The notes beneath the pieces are model-generated. The model saw only the letters and a program-made list of their open reading frames with translations. It did not search any database and was not told the DNA's origin. Below are positions 33,588 to 42,620 of a DNA stretch of 64,000 bases, one piece after another; position 1 is the stretch's first letter; every line of letters starts with the position of its first letter. The stretch is from CAYNSX01 sp964400165 (GTDB lineage: Bacteria; Armatimonadota; Hebobacteria; CAYNSX01). Location: contig CAYNSX010000001.1 of the NCBI GenBank assembly GCA_964400165.1, positions 55,132 through 119,131 on the forward strand. Reading direction: 5' to 3'. Made by a program: the position numbers and the translations under genes.

Positions 33588-35134
33588 CAGCGCCGCCCCC
33601 CGCCCCCGCCGCTTGGCGGGCGCGGCATCGGACTGAACGGATTGCCGGCGCGCGGCTGGTTCGATGTCGTCGTGGTCGAAGTGTCCACGACCGAGGTGAC
33701 GATCACTTCGTCCTCTTTCAGGCCGCTCTTGATTTCCGCGTAGTCGTTGCCTTCCAGGCCGACTTCCACTTCCCGGTCTTCAATGCCCGCAATTCCGGTC
33801 TTCTCATCCTTCTGAACGCGCACCATGGTCTTGCCGTCCTTCCGCTGGATCGCCTGCACCGGCGCCCGGACGACATCTTCCTTCTTCTCGACGATGAACG
33901 CGCAAGTCGCGTTCATCTGCGGCTTCAAGAAAGACGGCGGCGTGTCGATGCCGACCGTCACCCGCACCACCGTCACATTCTGCACCAGTTGCGCGACCGG
34001 CTCGATCTTCGTCACGGTGCCGTCGAAAATCTGCATGGCGAAGGCGTCCACGGTGATTTCCACCGGCTGATCCACTTCGATGGCCCCGATGTCCGTTTCA
34101 TCCACCTCGACCACGGCGAACATCTGGCTGATATCCCCCAGCACGAACAGCGTCGTCCCCGCCGAGACCGACGACATCCCGGAACTGATGAAAGTGCCCT
34201 GTTCCACCAGTTTCTGCAGAATGACCCCGTCGCGCGGCGCCACGATGGTCGTGTCGTTGAATTGCTCCTGCGCGTTGCTCAACTGCGCCCGGGCGCGTTC
34301 GATGGCGGCATCCGACGACCGCACATCCGCCTCACGGATCTTCACATTCGCTCCCCGGTCGCGCGCCGCTTGCAGCGACATCTCCGCCTGCCGCACCGCA
34401 CCCTTCGCCGCCGTCAGGTCCAGTTCACGCATTTCGTTTTCCACCGCGTTGGCCTTCGTCGCTTCCAGGTTGGCCAGCGCCTGGGCATAGGACGATCGTG
34501 CCCGGTCCACATCCGCCTGCGCCGATTCCACCACCGATTCCGGCACGAACCCCTTGCCGAACAACTCCTGCTGCCGCTTCAAGTTCGCCACCGCCAGGTC
34601 ATAGGACACTTTCGCCGAGTCCCGGGCGCTCTCCGACTGCTTGAGCGCCGCCTCGGTGCGCGCCGGCTGTGTCTGCGCCTCGCGCTCCGCCTGCGTCAGT
34701 CGCGCCTTGCTGGTCGCCAGCGCTTCGATGGCCTGGGCGATCTCCAGTTGCGTTGTCTTGTGTTCGCTGCTCAAGTTCACCAGCGCCTGTTCGCGGCGCG
34801 CCATCGCCCCGTCCAGGTCCGCCGTCGCCGACCGCATAGTGGCGGCACTGTCGGACGGGTCGATCTTCGCCAGCAACTGGCCGGCCGTCACCGACTCGCC
34901 GACATCGACCTTCAATTCGATCACCCGCCCGCCGGCGCGTGATTTCACTTCCACCGTCGTCAGCGGTTCCAGGACGCCGTTGGCCGTGACACTCGTCACG
35001 ACATCGCCGCGGTCCACCGTGGCCGTGCGGATGATCGGCTCCGCCTTGCTGCCCGAGCGCCCCTTCACCAGCCAGCCGGCGCCGCCCAGCAGCCCGAGCG
35101 CCACGATGACAATGATCGAGAGTTTCCCTTTCAC
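33587..35134 (-). CDS. macA: MacA-type periplasmic adaptor (HlyD family)
   Basis: A 515-residue membrane-fusion protein. It has an N-terminal anchor (LSIIVIVALGLLGGAGWLVK), a lipoyl half (VKSRAGGRVIELKVDVGESV), a long alpha-hairpin (about 95-285, rich in Ala/Gln/Glu), a second lipoyl half (TIVAPRDGVILQKLVEQGTF) and a beta-barrel and membrane-proximal domain. It ends in a Pro/Gly-rich tail. The hairpin is long, suiting a link to TolC. It starts with GTG 13 bp after the tolC stop. It joins the inner-membrane ABC pump to TolC. Confidence 0.94.
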   Translation of the reverse strand: MKGKLSIIVIVALGLLGGAGWLVKGRSGSKAEPIIRTATVDRGDVVTSVTANGVLEPLTTVEVKSRAGGRVIELKVDVGESVTAGQLLAKIDPSDSAATMRSATADLDGAMARREQALVNLSSEHKTTQLEIAQAIEALATSKARLTQAEREAQTQPARTEAALKQSESARDSAKVSYDLAVANLKRQQELFGKGFVPESVVESAQADVDRARSSYAQALANLEATKANAVENEMRELDLTAAKGAVRQAEMSLQAARDRGANVKIREADVRSSDAAIERARAQLSNAQEQFNDTTIVAPRDGVILQKLVEQGTFISSGMSSVSAGTTLFVLGDISQMFAVVEVDETDIGAIEVDQPVEITVDAFAMQIFDGTVTKIEPVAQLVQNVTVVRVTVGIDTPPSFLKPQMNATCAFIVEKKEDVVRAPVQAIQRKDGKTMVRVQKDEKTGIAGIEDREVEVGLEGNDYAEIKSGLKEDEVIVTSVVDTSTTTTSNQPRAGNPFSPMPRPPSGGGGGRR

Positions 35135-35147
35135 GGCGTCCTGCCTT

Positions 35148-36539
35148 TCACTTGCCTGTTGATTCAGACGGTTCCAGCACGCGTTCCGTTTCCCCGAGGA
35201 TGCGGGCCAGCCGCGCCAGCGCCAATTGCTCGGTGTATTGCGCCCGCACCTGCACCACTTGCGAATTGAAGTAAGTCACCTGCGCATCAATCAGTTCCAG
35301 CGGCGTCGCCAGGCCGAGTTGATACCGCGCCTCGGCGGCGTCGAGCGCGACGCGCGACTGCTCTGCCGACGCCGTCGCCGCGCCCACCTGCTCGCGGGCG
35401 TTCACCAGCGCCAGATACGCCACCTCCACCGACGCCGCCGTGTCGCGCTCCAATTGCTGCTCGCGCAGCCGCGCCGACGCCAGTGACACATCAGCCTGCT
35501 TCTTCTGCGCCCGGCTGGCGCCGAAGTCCCAAATCGGCACCGTCAGCGACACCGTCGCCCCGTAGTCGTGCCCGAACGAAGTCGACACCGCGGTCGGCCC
35601 GCCCGGCGGGGTCGTGCTCACTTCCTGTCCCGGCTGCCACGACGCCTGACCGGTGAGACTGACCCGCGGGCTGGCGTTGATGTAGGAGATGCGCCGGCCT
35701 TGCACGGCGATCAGCGTGCTCTCGCGCGCCTCCAGCAACTCCGGCCGCCGCGCCAGACTGCGCGACACCAACTCCGGCACCGCCGTGCTGCCCAGGCCGT
35801 CGTCCGTCAGGCGCTCCGTGTCCATCACCACGAGCGGCGGGCCCAGTTCCAACCCCATCGCCTGCCGCAAGGCCGTCGCCGACTGTTGCTCGGCGTTGCG
35901 CGCCTGGATCTCGGCGATCTGCGCATCCGCCAGCCGGGCGCGGAATTGGTAGATGTCCGCGGGGGCCAGGACTCCGGCATTGATGCTCGCCTGCGTCGCT
36001 TCCAGGTGCCGCTGCGCCGCGGTCACCTGCTCTCGCGTCACACTGTGCAGTTTGATCGCTTCGAGATAACTGAAATAGGCCACGATGACGCCGAGCGTCA
36101 CATCTTGCTTCGCCGCGTCGTAGCCGAAAGTGCTGCTGCGCACCTGCGCTTCGGCCTGTTTCAGTTGCGCCGCCGTCAAGCCGCCGTTATAGAAGGTATG
36201 TCGCAGCGACACATTGGAAGAGAGGATGTCCTGCGTCTGGTCCGCCGGCGAAGTGATCGGCGTCGGGCCGATCAGCGTCGTGCGCGACCCCGCCGACTTG
36301 CTGGCCGAATAGGATGAGGTGCCGGTGATCACCGGCAATTTCCCCGACTGTGCAATCCGCAGCCCTGCCTTGCTGCTGTCCACCTGCAGCGCCGCCAGCA
36401 ACACCGCCAGGTGTTGCTCCTGCCCGATCCGCACTGCTTCCTCGAGCGTCAGCGGGGGCGGCGCCTCTTCGGCGCGTGCCACCGCCGTCAGCGCCAGGCA
36501 ACCGACGCAGAGTGCCAAGCCCAGGGCTTGTCGTCTCAC
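35148..36539 (-). CDS. tolC: TolC-family outer-membrane efflux protein
   Basis: A 463-residue protein with a signal peptide (LGLALCVGCLALTAVARAEE) and two outer-membrane efflux protein repeats. Each has long helices (for example AQVRSSTFGYDAAKQDVTLG; VEVAYLALVNAREQVGAATA) and LRHTFYNGGLTAAQL-type strands. The repeat end LGLATPLELIDAQVTYFNSQ is typical. It forms the outer-membrane channel of the pump. It starts with GTG and heads the run of genes down to 28733. Confidence 0.94.
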   Translation of the reverse strand: MRRQALGLALCVGCLALTAVARAEEAPPPLTLEEAVRIGQEQHLAVLLAALQVDSSKAGLRIAQSGKLPVITGTSSYSASKSAGSRTTLIGPTPITSPADQTQDILSSNVSLRHTFYNGGLTAAQLKQAEAQVRSSTFGYDAAKQDVTLGVIVAYFSYLEAIKLHSVTREQVTAAQRHLEATQASINAGVLAPADIYQFRARLADAQIAEIQARNAEQQSATALRQAMGLELGPPLVVMDTERLTDDGLGSTAVPELVSRSLARRPELLEARESTLIAVQGRRISYINASPRVSLTGQASWQPGQEVSTTPPGGPTAVSTSFGHDYGATVSLTVPIWDFGASRAQKKQADVSLASARLREQQLERDTAASVEVAYLALVNAREQVGAATASAEQSRVALDAAEARYQLGLATPLELIDAQVTYFNSQVVQVRAQYTEQLALARLARILGETERVLEPSESTGK

Positions 36540-36600
36540 AGTTGGAGTCTCCCCTATCCGTTTTTTAGACGCACGACCGCCCGAATCGCTGCATCGTGCC

Positions 36601-37812
36601 TCACGGCTTCAACGCGACGACTATGACGCCATCACGCAGTTCCACTACCAACGCATCCGTCTGGTCCGGCCGCGGAATCCGCCGCAGACTGCGAATGTGA
36701 CTGCCCATCGCCTGCCGTGCCACTTCCTCTCCCCCCGTTGTCAGCAATGCCAGCGTCCCATCATCCAGCGCCACCGCAATTTCTTCATCCCGCCCCGGAC
36801 GAAAACGCCCCGTCGCCATCGGCACCACCCCGTGCATATACGACCCCACGCGCCCGAGTGGGACACGCCACGCCATCGAGCCCGACTCGTCGAGGCCGAT
36901 CAGTTGGACGCTCGTCAGCCCGCGCAGGGAACTCTCCAGCGCCGCCAGCGCCACCGTCAGCCGCCCATTCGCATCGACGGCGCACACCACGCCTTTTGAA
37001 TACCAGAACCGCTCCAGCCGCTTCTCCCACACCACTTCCCCCGCATTATCGAAGACCGTCAGCACCAATCCCAGCCCCATGCGCGCCTGCGCGCCGCCCG
37101 ACTTCCGCCCCGTTGAAACCACGAGCAATTCCTTCCCGCGGCGGCCGTCCCACTGCGTCACCGTTGCGTCGGCCACGACGCGAAATCGCGCCTGCAGGCG
37201 CTCGCTGCCATCCATTCCCAATAAGGATACGGAGTCACGCCCTATCCCCATGAGGTCGGGCAAGTGGTCCTCGTCAATGTCCACGACCACCCAGTGCAGA
37301 TCATTGGGCACGGTCATCGTCGCGCGCTGTTTGCCCCGCTCGTCGTAAATGACCAAGTCTTTCCCCCGTTGCACGGACAGGAACTCGGTCGTCCCGTCAC
37401 CGTCGGCGTCAATCGGCCGCGCACCGCGCGGACCGACCTTCGACCCCAACCGCTTTCCCGCGAGCGAATAGCGGGCCCACGGCTCGTCGGCATCGGCGGG
37501 CGCCAGCCACACTTCCTGCGGCAGGTCGCCCGACGGCCACAGCGTCACCGCGGACGGAAACCGCTCCTCATCGTGGTGGTTACGGGTCACTTCGGCGCGC
37601 CACAACTGCTGGAATGGTGCCCGCCCGGACGACGTCTGTTCCGCCAGCGGCGCCGGCTCCAGCGCTTGCACGAATTGCACCCCGACCCGGAACACCACGA
37701 ACCCCGCACCCGCCGAAAAGCCGAGGAACAGCACCCCGGCGATGATTCCCGCCACCGGCACCAGCCACCCGAGCCGCGTCCGGCCCGATTGCATCGCCGG
37801 CGCCGCCGTCAT
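36601..37812 (-). CDS. Membrane-anchored beta-propeller-like protein
   Basis: A 403-residue protein with one N-terminal transmembrane helix (LGWLVPVAGIIAGVLFLGFS). A beta-rich body follows with DADGDGTTEFLSV and DIDEDHLPDLMGI loops, like FG-GAP/VCBS calcium loops, and repeated short strands. The start at 37812 overlaps the PLP-lyase stop as ATGA; a longer open frame upstream runs through that gene and is rejected. It ends 61 bp before tolC, so it may be cotranscribed with the efflux operon. The function is unknown. Confidence 0.75.
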   Translation of the reverse strand: MTAAPAMQSGRTRLGWLVPVAGIIAGVLFLGFSAGAGFVVFRVGVQFVQALEPAPLAEQTSSGRAPFQQLWRAEVTRNHHDEERFPSAVTLWPSGDLPQEVWLAPADADEPWARYSLAGKRLGSKVGPRGARPIDADGDGTTEFLSVQRGKDLVIYDERGKQRATMTVPNDLHWVVVDIDEDHLPDLMGIGRDSVSLLGMDGSERLQARFRVVADATVTQWDGRRGKELLVVSTGRKSGGAQARMGLGLVLTVFDNAGEVVWEKRLERFWYSKGVVCAVDANGRLTVALAALESSLRGLTSVQLIGLDESGSMAWRVPLGRVGSYMHGVVPMATGRFRPGRDEEIAVALDDGTLALLTTGGEEVARQAMGSHIRSLRRIPRPDQTDALVVELRDGVIVVALKP

Positions 37813-39017
37813 TGCGCCCCGCGCAGCGCCTGGTCGAGATCGGCCCACAGATCCTCGGCATCCTCGATACCGACCGACAAGCGCAGCAGCCCGTCGCGCA
37901 CGCCCAGTCGCTCGCGCTCGGCGGCGGTGCAATGCCGGTGCGAAGTCCCCGCCGGATACATCACCGAAGTCGTCAGCCCGCCGAGCGACGGCAGAAACCG
38001 AATCATCTGCAAGCCCTTCACCACCCGCGCCGCGCCCACCGCGCCCCCGCGCGCCACGAAACTCACCATCGCCCCGAAGCCGCCGGCAAGGATGCGCTGC
38101 GCGCGCTCGTGATCGGGACTGGAGGGCAGCCCCGGATACAGCGTCGCCTCCACTTGCGGATGCGCGGCCAGGCGCGCCGCCAGCGCCGCCGCGTTCCGGC
38201 CGGCGCGCTCGACGCGCAACGCCAGCGTTCGCAGCCCGCGCAGCAGCAGCCACGCTTCGAACGGCGCCAGCGTCGGGCCCAAGTCCACCGCTGCGGCGCG
38301 GCAGGCGTCCACCAACTGCTGCGACCCGGCAATGATGCCGCCCATCGCGTCATCGTGCCCGCCGATGTACTTCGTCGCGCTGTGATGCACCAAGTCGGCG
38401 CCGTGCGCCAGCGGCCGGCACAGCGCCGGCGTGGCAAAAGTGTTGTCCACGATGAGCAATGCGTTTCGTTCGTGCGCCAGCCGCGCCAGCGCCGGCAAAT
38501 CGGCCACGCGCATCGTCGGGTTCGTCACCGTCTCCACCCACACCGCCCGCACCCGGTCGTCGAATGCTTTGGCCACCGCCTCGAGGTCAAAGACATCCAC
38601 GAACTGCGGGACGATGCCCAGCGGCGCCGCGCGCTCGGTCATCAGGCGCTGCGTCCCGCCGTAAATCTGCTCCGTCGCCAGCAGGCGGTCGCCCGGCTTG
38701 AGCAGCGCCAGCAGCAGCGTCATCGTCGCGCCCTGCCCCGACGCCAGCGCCAGCGCCGCCGGCGCCTCTTCGAGCGCCGCGATCGCGGCTTCGAGCGCGG
38801 CCTGGTTCGGGCCGCCGTAGCGCCGGTAGATGTAGCCCGGCGCATCGCCGGACCACACCGCCTCCGAATCTTCGAGAGAGTCGAATTCCCACACCGCCGT
38901 CTGATGAATGGCCGGCGCGTGGTCACGCGACCGCGACGGCGCGTGCGCGGCCGCATCGCCGGCGCGTGCCGCACGCGTGTCAAATCGCCAGGCAGTCTCG
39001 TCTGGGGGGGTGGCCAT
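37809..39017 (-). CDS. Cys/Met-metabolism PLP-dependent enzyme (cystathionine gamma-lyase/synthase type)
   Basis: A 402-residue fold-type I enzyme. The PLP-Lys is in HHSATKYIGGHDDAMGG, the phosphate-binding Tyr/Arg region is YIYRRYGGPNQ, and ALASGQGATMTLLLALLKPG and VETVTNPTMRVADL are typical. Family members include cystathionine gamma-synthase, gamma-lyase, O-acetylhomoserine sulfhydrylase and methionine gamma-lyase; sequence alone does not separate them. It is divergent from the antiporter gene and overlaps the next gene by four bases. Confidence 0.92.
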   Translation of the reverse strand: MATPPDETAWRFDTRAARAGDAAAHAPSRSRDHAPAIHQTAVWEFDSLEDSEAVWSGDAPGYIYRRYGGPNQAALEAAIAALEEAPAALALASGQGATMTLLLALLKPGDRLLATEQIYGGTQRLMTERAAPLGIVPQFVDVFDLEAVAKAFDDRVRAVWVETVTNPTMRVADLPALARLAHERNALLIVDNTFATPALCRPLAHGADLVHHSATKYIGGHDDAMGGIIAGSQQLVDACRAAAVDLGPTLAPFEAWLLLRGLRTLALRVERAGRNAAALAARLAAHPQVEATLYPGLPSSPDHERAQRILAGGFGAMVSFVARGGAVGAARVVKGLQMIRFLPSLGGLTTSVMYPAGTSHRHCTAAERERLGVRDGLLRLSVGIEDAEDLWADLDQALRGAQ

Positions 39018-39144
39018 CGGGGTCTGTGAACCAGAGTACCGGCGCCCCCGCGCCCTCGCAAGGGGAACCGCCAGACACCGTGCTACACTCCCCGCAGCGG
39101 GTGGCGCTGGGCCATCGCATCGCGCCGTGTCCGCGATCGCAGCG

Positions 39145-40848
39145 ATGACCGGCTCTCAATTCCTGACCGACCTCACGGTGGTCCTGGCGGCGGGCTTGGC
39201 CGCGGGCCTGGTGGCGCGCCTGTGCCGCCTCCCTACGATTCTCGGGTACCTGGCAGTCGGTGTCGCCATCGGCCCCGGAGGCTTGCGACTGGTCAGCGAG
39301 CCCGGCCGGCTCTCGGCCCTCGCCGACATCGGCGTCGCCCTGCTGATGTTTGCGCTCGGCACGCAACTCTCCGTCGGCGTGCTGGCCCGCGCCCGGCGCG
39401 AGGTGTTCCTCGGCGCCTCGCTGCAAATCGTCCTCTGCGTAGTCCTCGGCTGGGCGGTCGGCGGATTTCTGGGGCTCGGGGCGGAAGCGTCGGTCGTACT
39501 CGGGTTCGTGCTGGCGTTGAGCAGCACCGCCATCCTTGTGAAACAGCTGACCGACTCCGGCGAGTTGGAATCGCACGCCGGGCGCGTACTGCTCGGGTAT
39601 GTGCTGCTGCAACATCTTGCCACCGTGGTCATGCTCGCCGTCCTCGGCGGATTCGGCGCCTTGAGCGCAGGCGGCATCGTGGAAATTGCCGCGCTCATCG
39701 CCCGCGCGGTCGCGCTGCTGACTGTGACGCTCGTGCTCGCCATCCTCGTCATCCCGCGGGTGCTGGCCATCGTCGCCGACCTGGGCAGCAAGGAACTCTT
39801 CCTCATCACCGCCGTCGTCGTCTGCCTCGGCTCCGCCGCCGGCGCCGCCGCCGCGGGTTTTTCGTTCGCGCTCGGCGCCTTCCTCGCCGGCCTCATCATC
39901 AGCGCCTCGCCCTACAGCCACCAAGTGCTCGCCGAGGTCATCCCGCTGCGCGATGTGCTGGCGCTACTGTTCTTCACGCTGCTCGGCACGCTCGTCGACC
40001 CCGCCGTACTGCACGGTTCTATGCCGACCATCGCCTGGCTGCTCGCCGCCATCCTCGTCGGCAAGGGCGTGCTGACCACCGCCTCCGCTTTCGCTGCCGG
40101 CAGCGACCTGCGCACCGCGCTGCGCGCCGGCCCGGCGCTCGCCAACATCGGCGAGTTTTCCTTTGTCATCGCCGGCGCCGCGCTCGCGCTTGGGCAGATT
40201 GACTCGCATCTGTACTCGCTCATCCTGGCGGCTGCGCTGCTCTCGATGCTCCTGGCGCCGGCGCTGTCGCTGGCCGGCTCGGCGCTGGCGCACCGCTTGC
40301 CGGCGGTCGTCGCGGGCGCCGGCGGCATCGGCGAAGTCCCGACGCGCGTCTTGCTCTGCGGCTATGGCCGCGTCGGCCGCCGCATCGGCAACGCGCTCGC
40401 CGCGTTCGGCATCTCTTTCACCGTCATCGACTTCGACCCGGTGCGCGTGCGGGAATTGGCCTTGCGCGGCATCCCGGCCATGTACGGCGATGCCACGACC
40501 GCCACCCTGCTCGCCCGCGCCGGCGCCGCGCACGCCGCCTATGTGGTGCTCGCTTTGCCCGACCCGGTCGATGTCCGCACCGCGCTGCGCCACCTGCGCG
40601 CGATCAATCCGAATGTGCGGGCGCTGGTGCGCGTGCACCACGACCGGCTCATCGATGACGCCTATCAGGCGGGCGCCGAGGAAGTCGTGCAGCCGGAGTT
40701 GGAAGCGAGTCTGGAGATGATGCGCCACACGCTGTTGAGTTTGAGTGTCGATCCGACCGAAGTGCAGCGGTATATCGATGGAATCCGCGCTGGGCACTAC
40801 CGCCCGCTCGCCTTCCGCCCGGGGCCCGACCCCGACGACCCGGCCTAG
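39145..40848 (+). CDS. Kef/CPA2-type cation:proton antiporter with RCK (TrkA-N) domain
   Basis: A 567-residue protein. About 12-13 membrane segments cover residues 1-385 (LVARLCRLPTILGYLAVGVA; VLALSSTAILVKQLTDSGEL; AGFSFALGAFLAGLIISASP). A cytoplasmic Rossmann TrkA-N/RCK domain follows with VLLCGYGRVGRRIGNALAAF, FTVIDFDPVRVRELALRG and MYGDATTATLLARAGA. It probably exchanges K+ or Na+ for H+, gated by nucleotide. A GTG at 39127 is an alternative start. A TACACT box lies at 39084-39089. It converges on sucD, sharing a CTAG that holds both stop codons. Confidence 0.93.
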   Translation: MTGSQFLTDLTVVLAAGLAAGLVARLCRLPTILGYLAVGVAIGPGGLRLVSEPGRLSALADIGVALLMFALGTQLSVGVLARARREVFLGASLQIVLCVVLGWAVGGFLGLGAEASVVLGFVLALSSTAILVKQLTDSGELESHAGRVLLGYVLLQHLATVVMLAVLGGFGALSAGGIVEIAALIARAVALLTVTLVLAILVIPRVLAIVADLGSKELFLITAVVVCLGSAAGAAAAGFSFALGAFLAGLIISASPYSHQVLAEVIPLRDVLALLFFTLLGTLVDPAVLHGSMPTIAWLLAAILVGKGVLTTASAFAAGSDLRTALRAGPALANIGEFSFVIAGAALALGQIDSHLYSLILAAALLSMLLAPALSLAGSALAHRLPAVVAGAGGIGEVPTRVLLCGYGRVGRRIGNALAAFGISFTVIDFDPVRVRELALRGIPAMYGDATTATLLARAGAAHAAYVVLALPDPVDVRTALRHLRAINPNVRALVRVHHDRLIDDAYQAGAEEVVQPELEASLEMMRHTLLSLSVDPTEVQRYIDGIRAGHYRPLAFRPGPDPDDPA

Positions 40849-41726
40849 CGCTTCAGCGCCGCCTGCACCAGCCCCGGCACATCGGCCGTGCTCTCGGCGA
40901 TCGGCACACCGGCGGCCTTGAGCGCATCCACTTTCGCCTGCGCGGTGCCCCGGCCGCCGGAAATGATGGCGCCCGCGTGTCCCATCCGTTTGCCGGGCGG
41001 CGCCGTCCGCCCGGAAATGAACCCGACCACCGGCGTCTTCATCTTGGCAATCAGCCCCGCCGCCGTCTCTTCGTCCGAGCCGCCGATTTCCCCGATGAGC
41101 ACAACGGCGCGCGTGTCGGGGTCCGCCTCGAAGCGCGGCAGCAGGTCGGCGAAGCGCGAGCCGAGGATCGGGTCGCCGCCGATGCCGATGATGGTGGACT
41201 GCCCCAGCCCGGCGTGCGTCAGGGCCGCCACGATTTCGTAGGTCAGCGTCCCGCTGCGCGAGAGGATGCCCACCGGTCCGGGCGTCGCCAGGTTGTTCGG
41301 AATGATGCCCATCTTCGCCTGGCCGGGCGTCATCATCCCCGGACAATTCGGGCCGATCAGCACGGGCGCGCGCTTCCCCGCGAGTCCCGGCAGCGCGTTC
41401 ACCGCGCCGATCATGTCCTGCACGGGGATGCCCTCGGTGATGCACACAATCAGCTCCAACCCCGCGTCCGCTGCCTCCATGATCGAGTCGGCGGCGAACG
41501 CCGCCGGCACGAAGATGCACGACGCCGTCGCCCCGGTCTCCGCCACCGCCGCCCGCACCGTGTCGAACACCGGCACGCCAACCATCTCCGTCCCGCCCTT
41601 GCCCGGCGTCACACCGCCGACGACCTGCGTGCCATACGCAACCATCTGCTCGGTGTGGAAGTGCCCCTCGCGCCCAGTGATGCCCTGCACCAGCACCTTG
41701 GTGCTGCGATCGAGGAGAATGCTCAT
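40845..41726 (-). CDS. sucD: Succinyl-CoA synthetase alpha subunit
   Basis: A 293-residue alpha subunit. CoA-binding N domain TKVLVQGITGREGHFHTEQM, GPNCPGMMTPGQAKMGIIPN in the middle, and the phospho-His loop SGRTAPPGKRMGHAGAIISG (about 247-266, His259). It makes succinate and ATP/GTP from succinyl-CoA with SucC. It is separated from sucC by a RAYT transposase and a REP array. No Shine-Dalgarno precedes its ATG: the upstream bases are the C-run and hairpin of a REP. Its start overlaps the RAYT stop (ATGA). Confidence 0.97.
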   Translation of the reverse strand: MSILLDRSTKVLVQGITGREGHFHTEQMVAYGTQVVGGVTPGKGGTEMVGVPVFDTVRAAVAETGATASCIFVPAAFAADSIMEAADAGLELIVCITEGIPVQDMIGAVNALPGLAGKRAPVLIGPNCPGMMTPGQAKMGIIPNNLATPGPVGILSRSGTLTYEIVAALTHAGLGQSTIIGIGGDPILGSRFADLLPRFEADPDTRAVVLIGEIGGSDEETAAGLIAKMKTPVVGFISGRTAPPGKRMGHAGAIISGGRGTAQAKVDALKAAGVPIAESTADVPGLVQAALKR

Positions 41727-42283
41727 AGTCGGGGGGCAGGCACTTTGCCTGCCAGACTCGCCTCCGGCTGGTGCCAGCCACTCTTGTCACCAACCCAAAG
41801 GTAAGTGCCCCACTCAAGTCGCGGCCACTTCCGGTATGGATTCATCAGCAAGTACTGCCACCGTTCCTGGAGCGCTCGATCACTATCAATCACCGAATCG
41901 AAAGTCTCGCTCTGCCAGAGAGGTCCCCTGCTACCTCGCATGCGATTGATGACGCGAGCGGAAATCCCCTTCAGCTTATGGAGAATGCGCGACAGGGAAT
42001 ACACACTGTTTTCTTGAGACTCCGAAGGTGTCAGGAGCAGGTGAACATGGTCGTCCATCACTACCCAAGCGTGCGCGTCGTATTTCAAGCCATCTTCCTT
42101 TTCAATCAGAGCCACGATCTGTGATCGTTCTGGATGCGAGAGCCGTCGCAGGCCGGGAGCAAGTCGAAATGTAAGAAAGTACGCGCTTCCCGGTTCTTGG
42201 TAGTGCGGAAGTTGTCGGCGCGTGTGCCTGGGTTCCGTCACATTGCCAAGGGTTGAGTGTTTTGAAGTCATCCCTTGAGACAT
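41723..42283 (-). CDS. REP-associated tyrosine transposase (RAYT, Y1/IS200-like)
   Basis: A 186-residue single-strand DNA transposase of the Y1 superfamily. It has YFLTFRLAPGLRR, then AWVVMDDHVHLLLTP with the HUH metal motif at H79-V-H81, and LHKLKGISARVINR. GPLWQSETFDSVI and YLLMNPYRKWP follow, with candidate nucleophile tyrosines Tyr144 or Tyr150. The frame reads on through a REP (SLAGKVPAPRL) to a TGA overlapping the sucD start. REP palindromes in opposite orientation flank it. It lies between sucC and sucD on their strand. Confidence 0.9.
   Translation of the reverse strand: MSQGMTSKHSTLGNVTEPRHTRRQLPHYQEPGSAYFLTFRLAPGLRRLSHPERSQIVALIEKEDGLKYDAHAWVVMDDHVHLLLTPSESQENSVYSLSRILHKLKGISARVINRMRGSRGPLWQSETFDSVIDSDRALQERWQYLLMNPYRKWPRLEWGTYLWVGDKSGWHQPEASLAGKVPAPRL
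41731..41753 (-). repeat. REP palindrome at the 3' side of the RAYT gene
   Basis: Read on the minus strand: GGCAGGC-AAAGT-GCCTGCC-CCCC. It starts four bases upstream of the sucD ATG and lies inside the RAYT C-terminal codons. Orientation is opposite to the array at 42318, so the two REP sets point outward from the transposase. The loop AAAGT is the same as in the array at 49439. Confidence 0.88.
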
Positions 42284-42316
42284 TCCAGAGCCGTTGCCTT
42301 CTGGTGGGGCTGAATC

Positions 42317-42604
42317 TGGCAGGCTTAGAGCCTGCCCCCCGATGCTGCGCGCCTCTGCCGGAGCGGAATCTNNNNNNNNNNNNNNNNNNNNNNNNNNNNN
42401 NNNNNNNNNNNNNNNNNNNNNNNNNNNNNNNNNNNNNNNNNNNNNNNNNNNNNNNNNNNNNNNNNNNNNNNTGGCAGGCTTAGAGCCTGCCCCCCGATGC
42501 TGCGCGCCTCTGCCGGAGCGGAATCTGGCAGGCTTAGAGCCTGCCCCCCGATGCTGCGCGCCTCTGCCGGAGCGGAATCTAGCAGGCTGGAAGCCTGCCC
42601 CCCT
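42317..42604 (+). repeat. Tandem REP array (54-bp period) next to the RAYT gene
   Basis: Visible units start with the palindrome GGCAGGCT-TAG-AGCCTGCC followed by CCCC, at 42318, 42473 and 42527. A variant copy aligned to 42581 reads AGCAGGCTGGAAGCCTGC. The 54-bp unit also carries a constant linker GATGCTGCGCGCCTCTGCCG and GAGCGGAATC. A 100-N gap interrupts the array, so the copy number is unknown. It fills the space between the RAYT start and the sucC stop. The palindromes are strong hairpins in the mRNA of the suc operon. Confidence 0.93.
42372..42471. other. Assembly gap (100 N) inside the REP array
   Basis: Exactly 100 N in the middle of near-identical 54-bp repeats, where short-read assembly would fail. 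Sequence on both sides is the same repeat in the same orientation, so the missing part is probably more copies. Confidence 0.98.
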
Positions 42605-42620
42605 GATTTGGATTCACCGC

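Noticed and set aside
37813..38253. N-terminal extension of the anchored propeller-like protein
   Set aside because: It would run antiframe through the PLP lyase gene on the same strand. The ATGA overlap at 37809-37812 gives a natural start followed by a transmembrane anchor.
42317..42604. CRISPR array
   Set aside because: The spacers between palindromes are identical within the array, the repeat is a 19-bp hairpin with a C-tail and a RAYT is adjacent, so it is a REP array. The same applies to 49438-49580.
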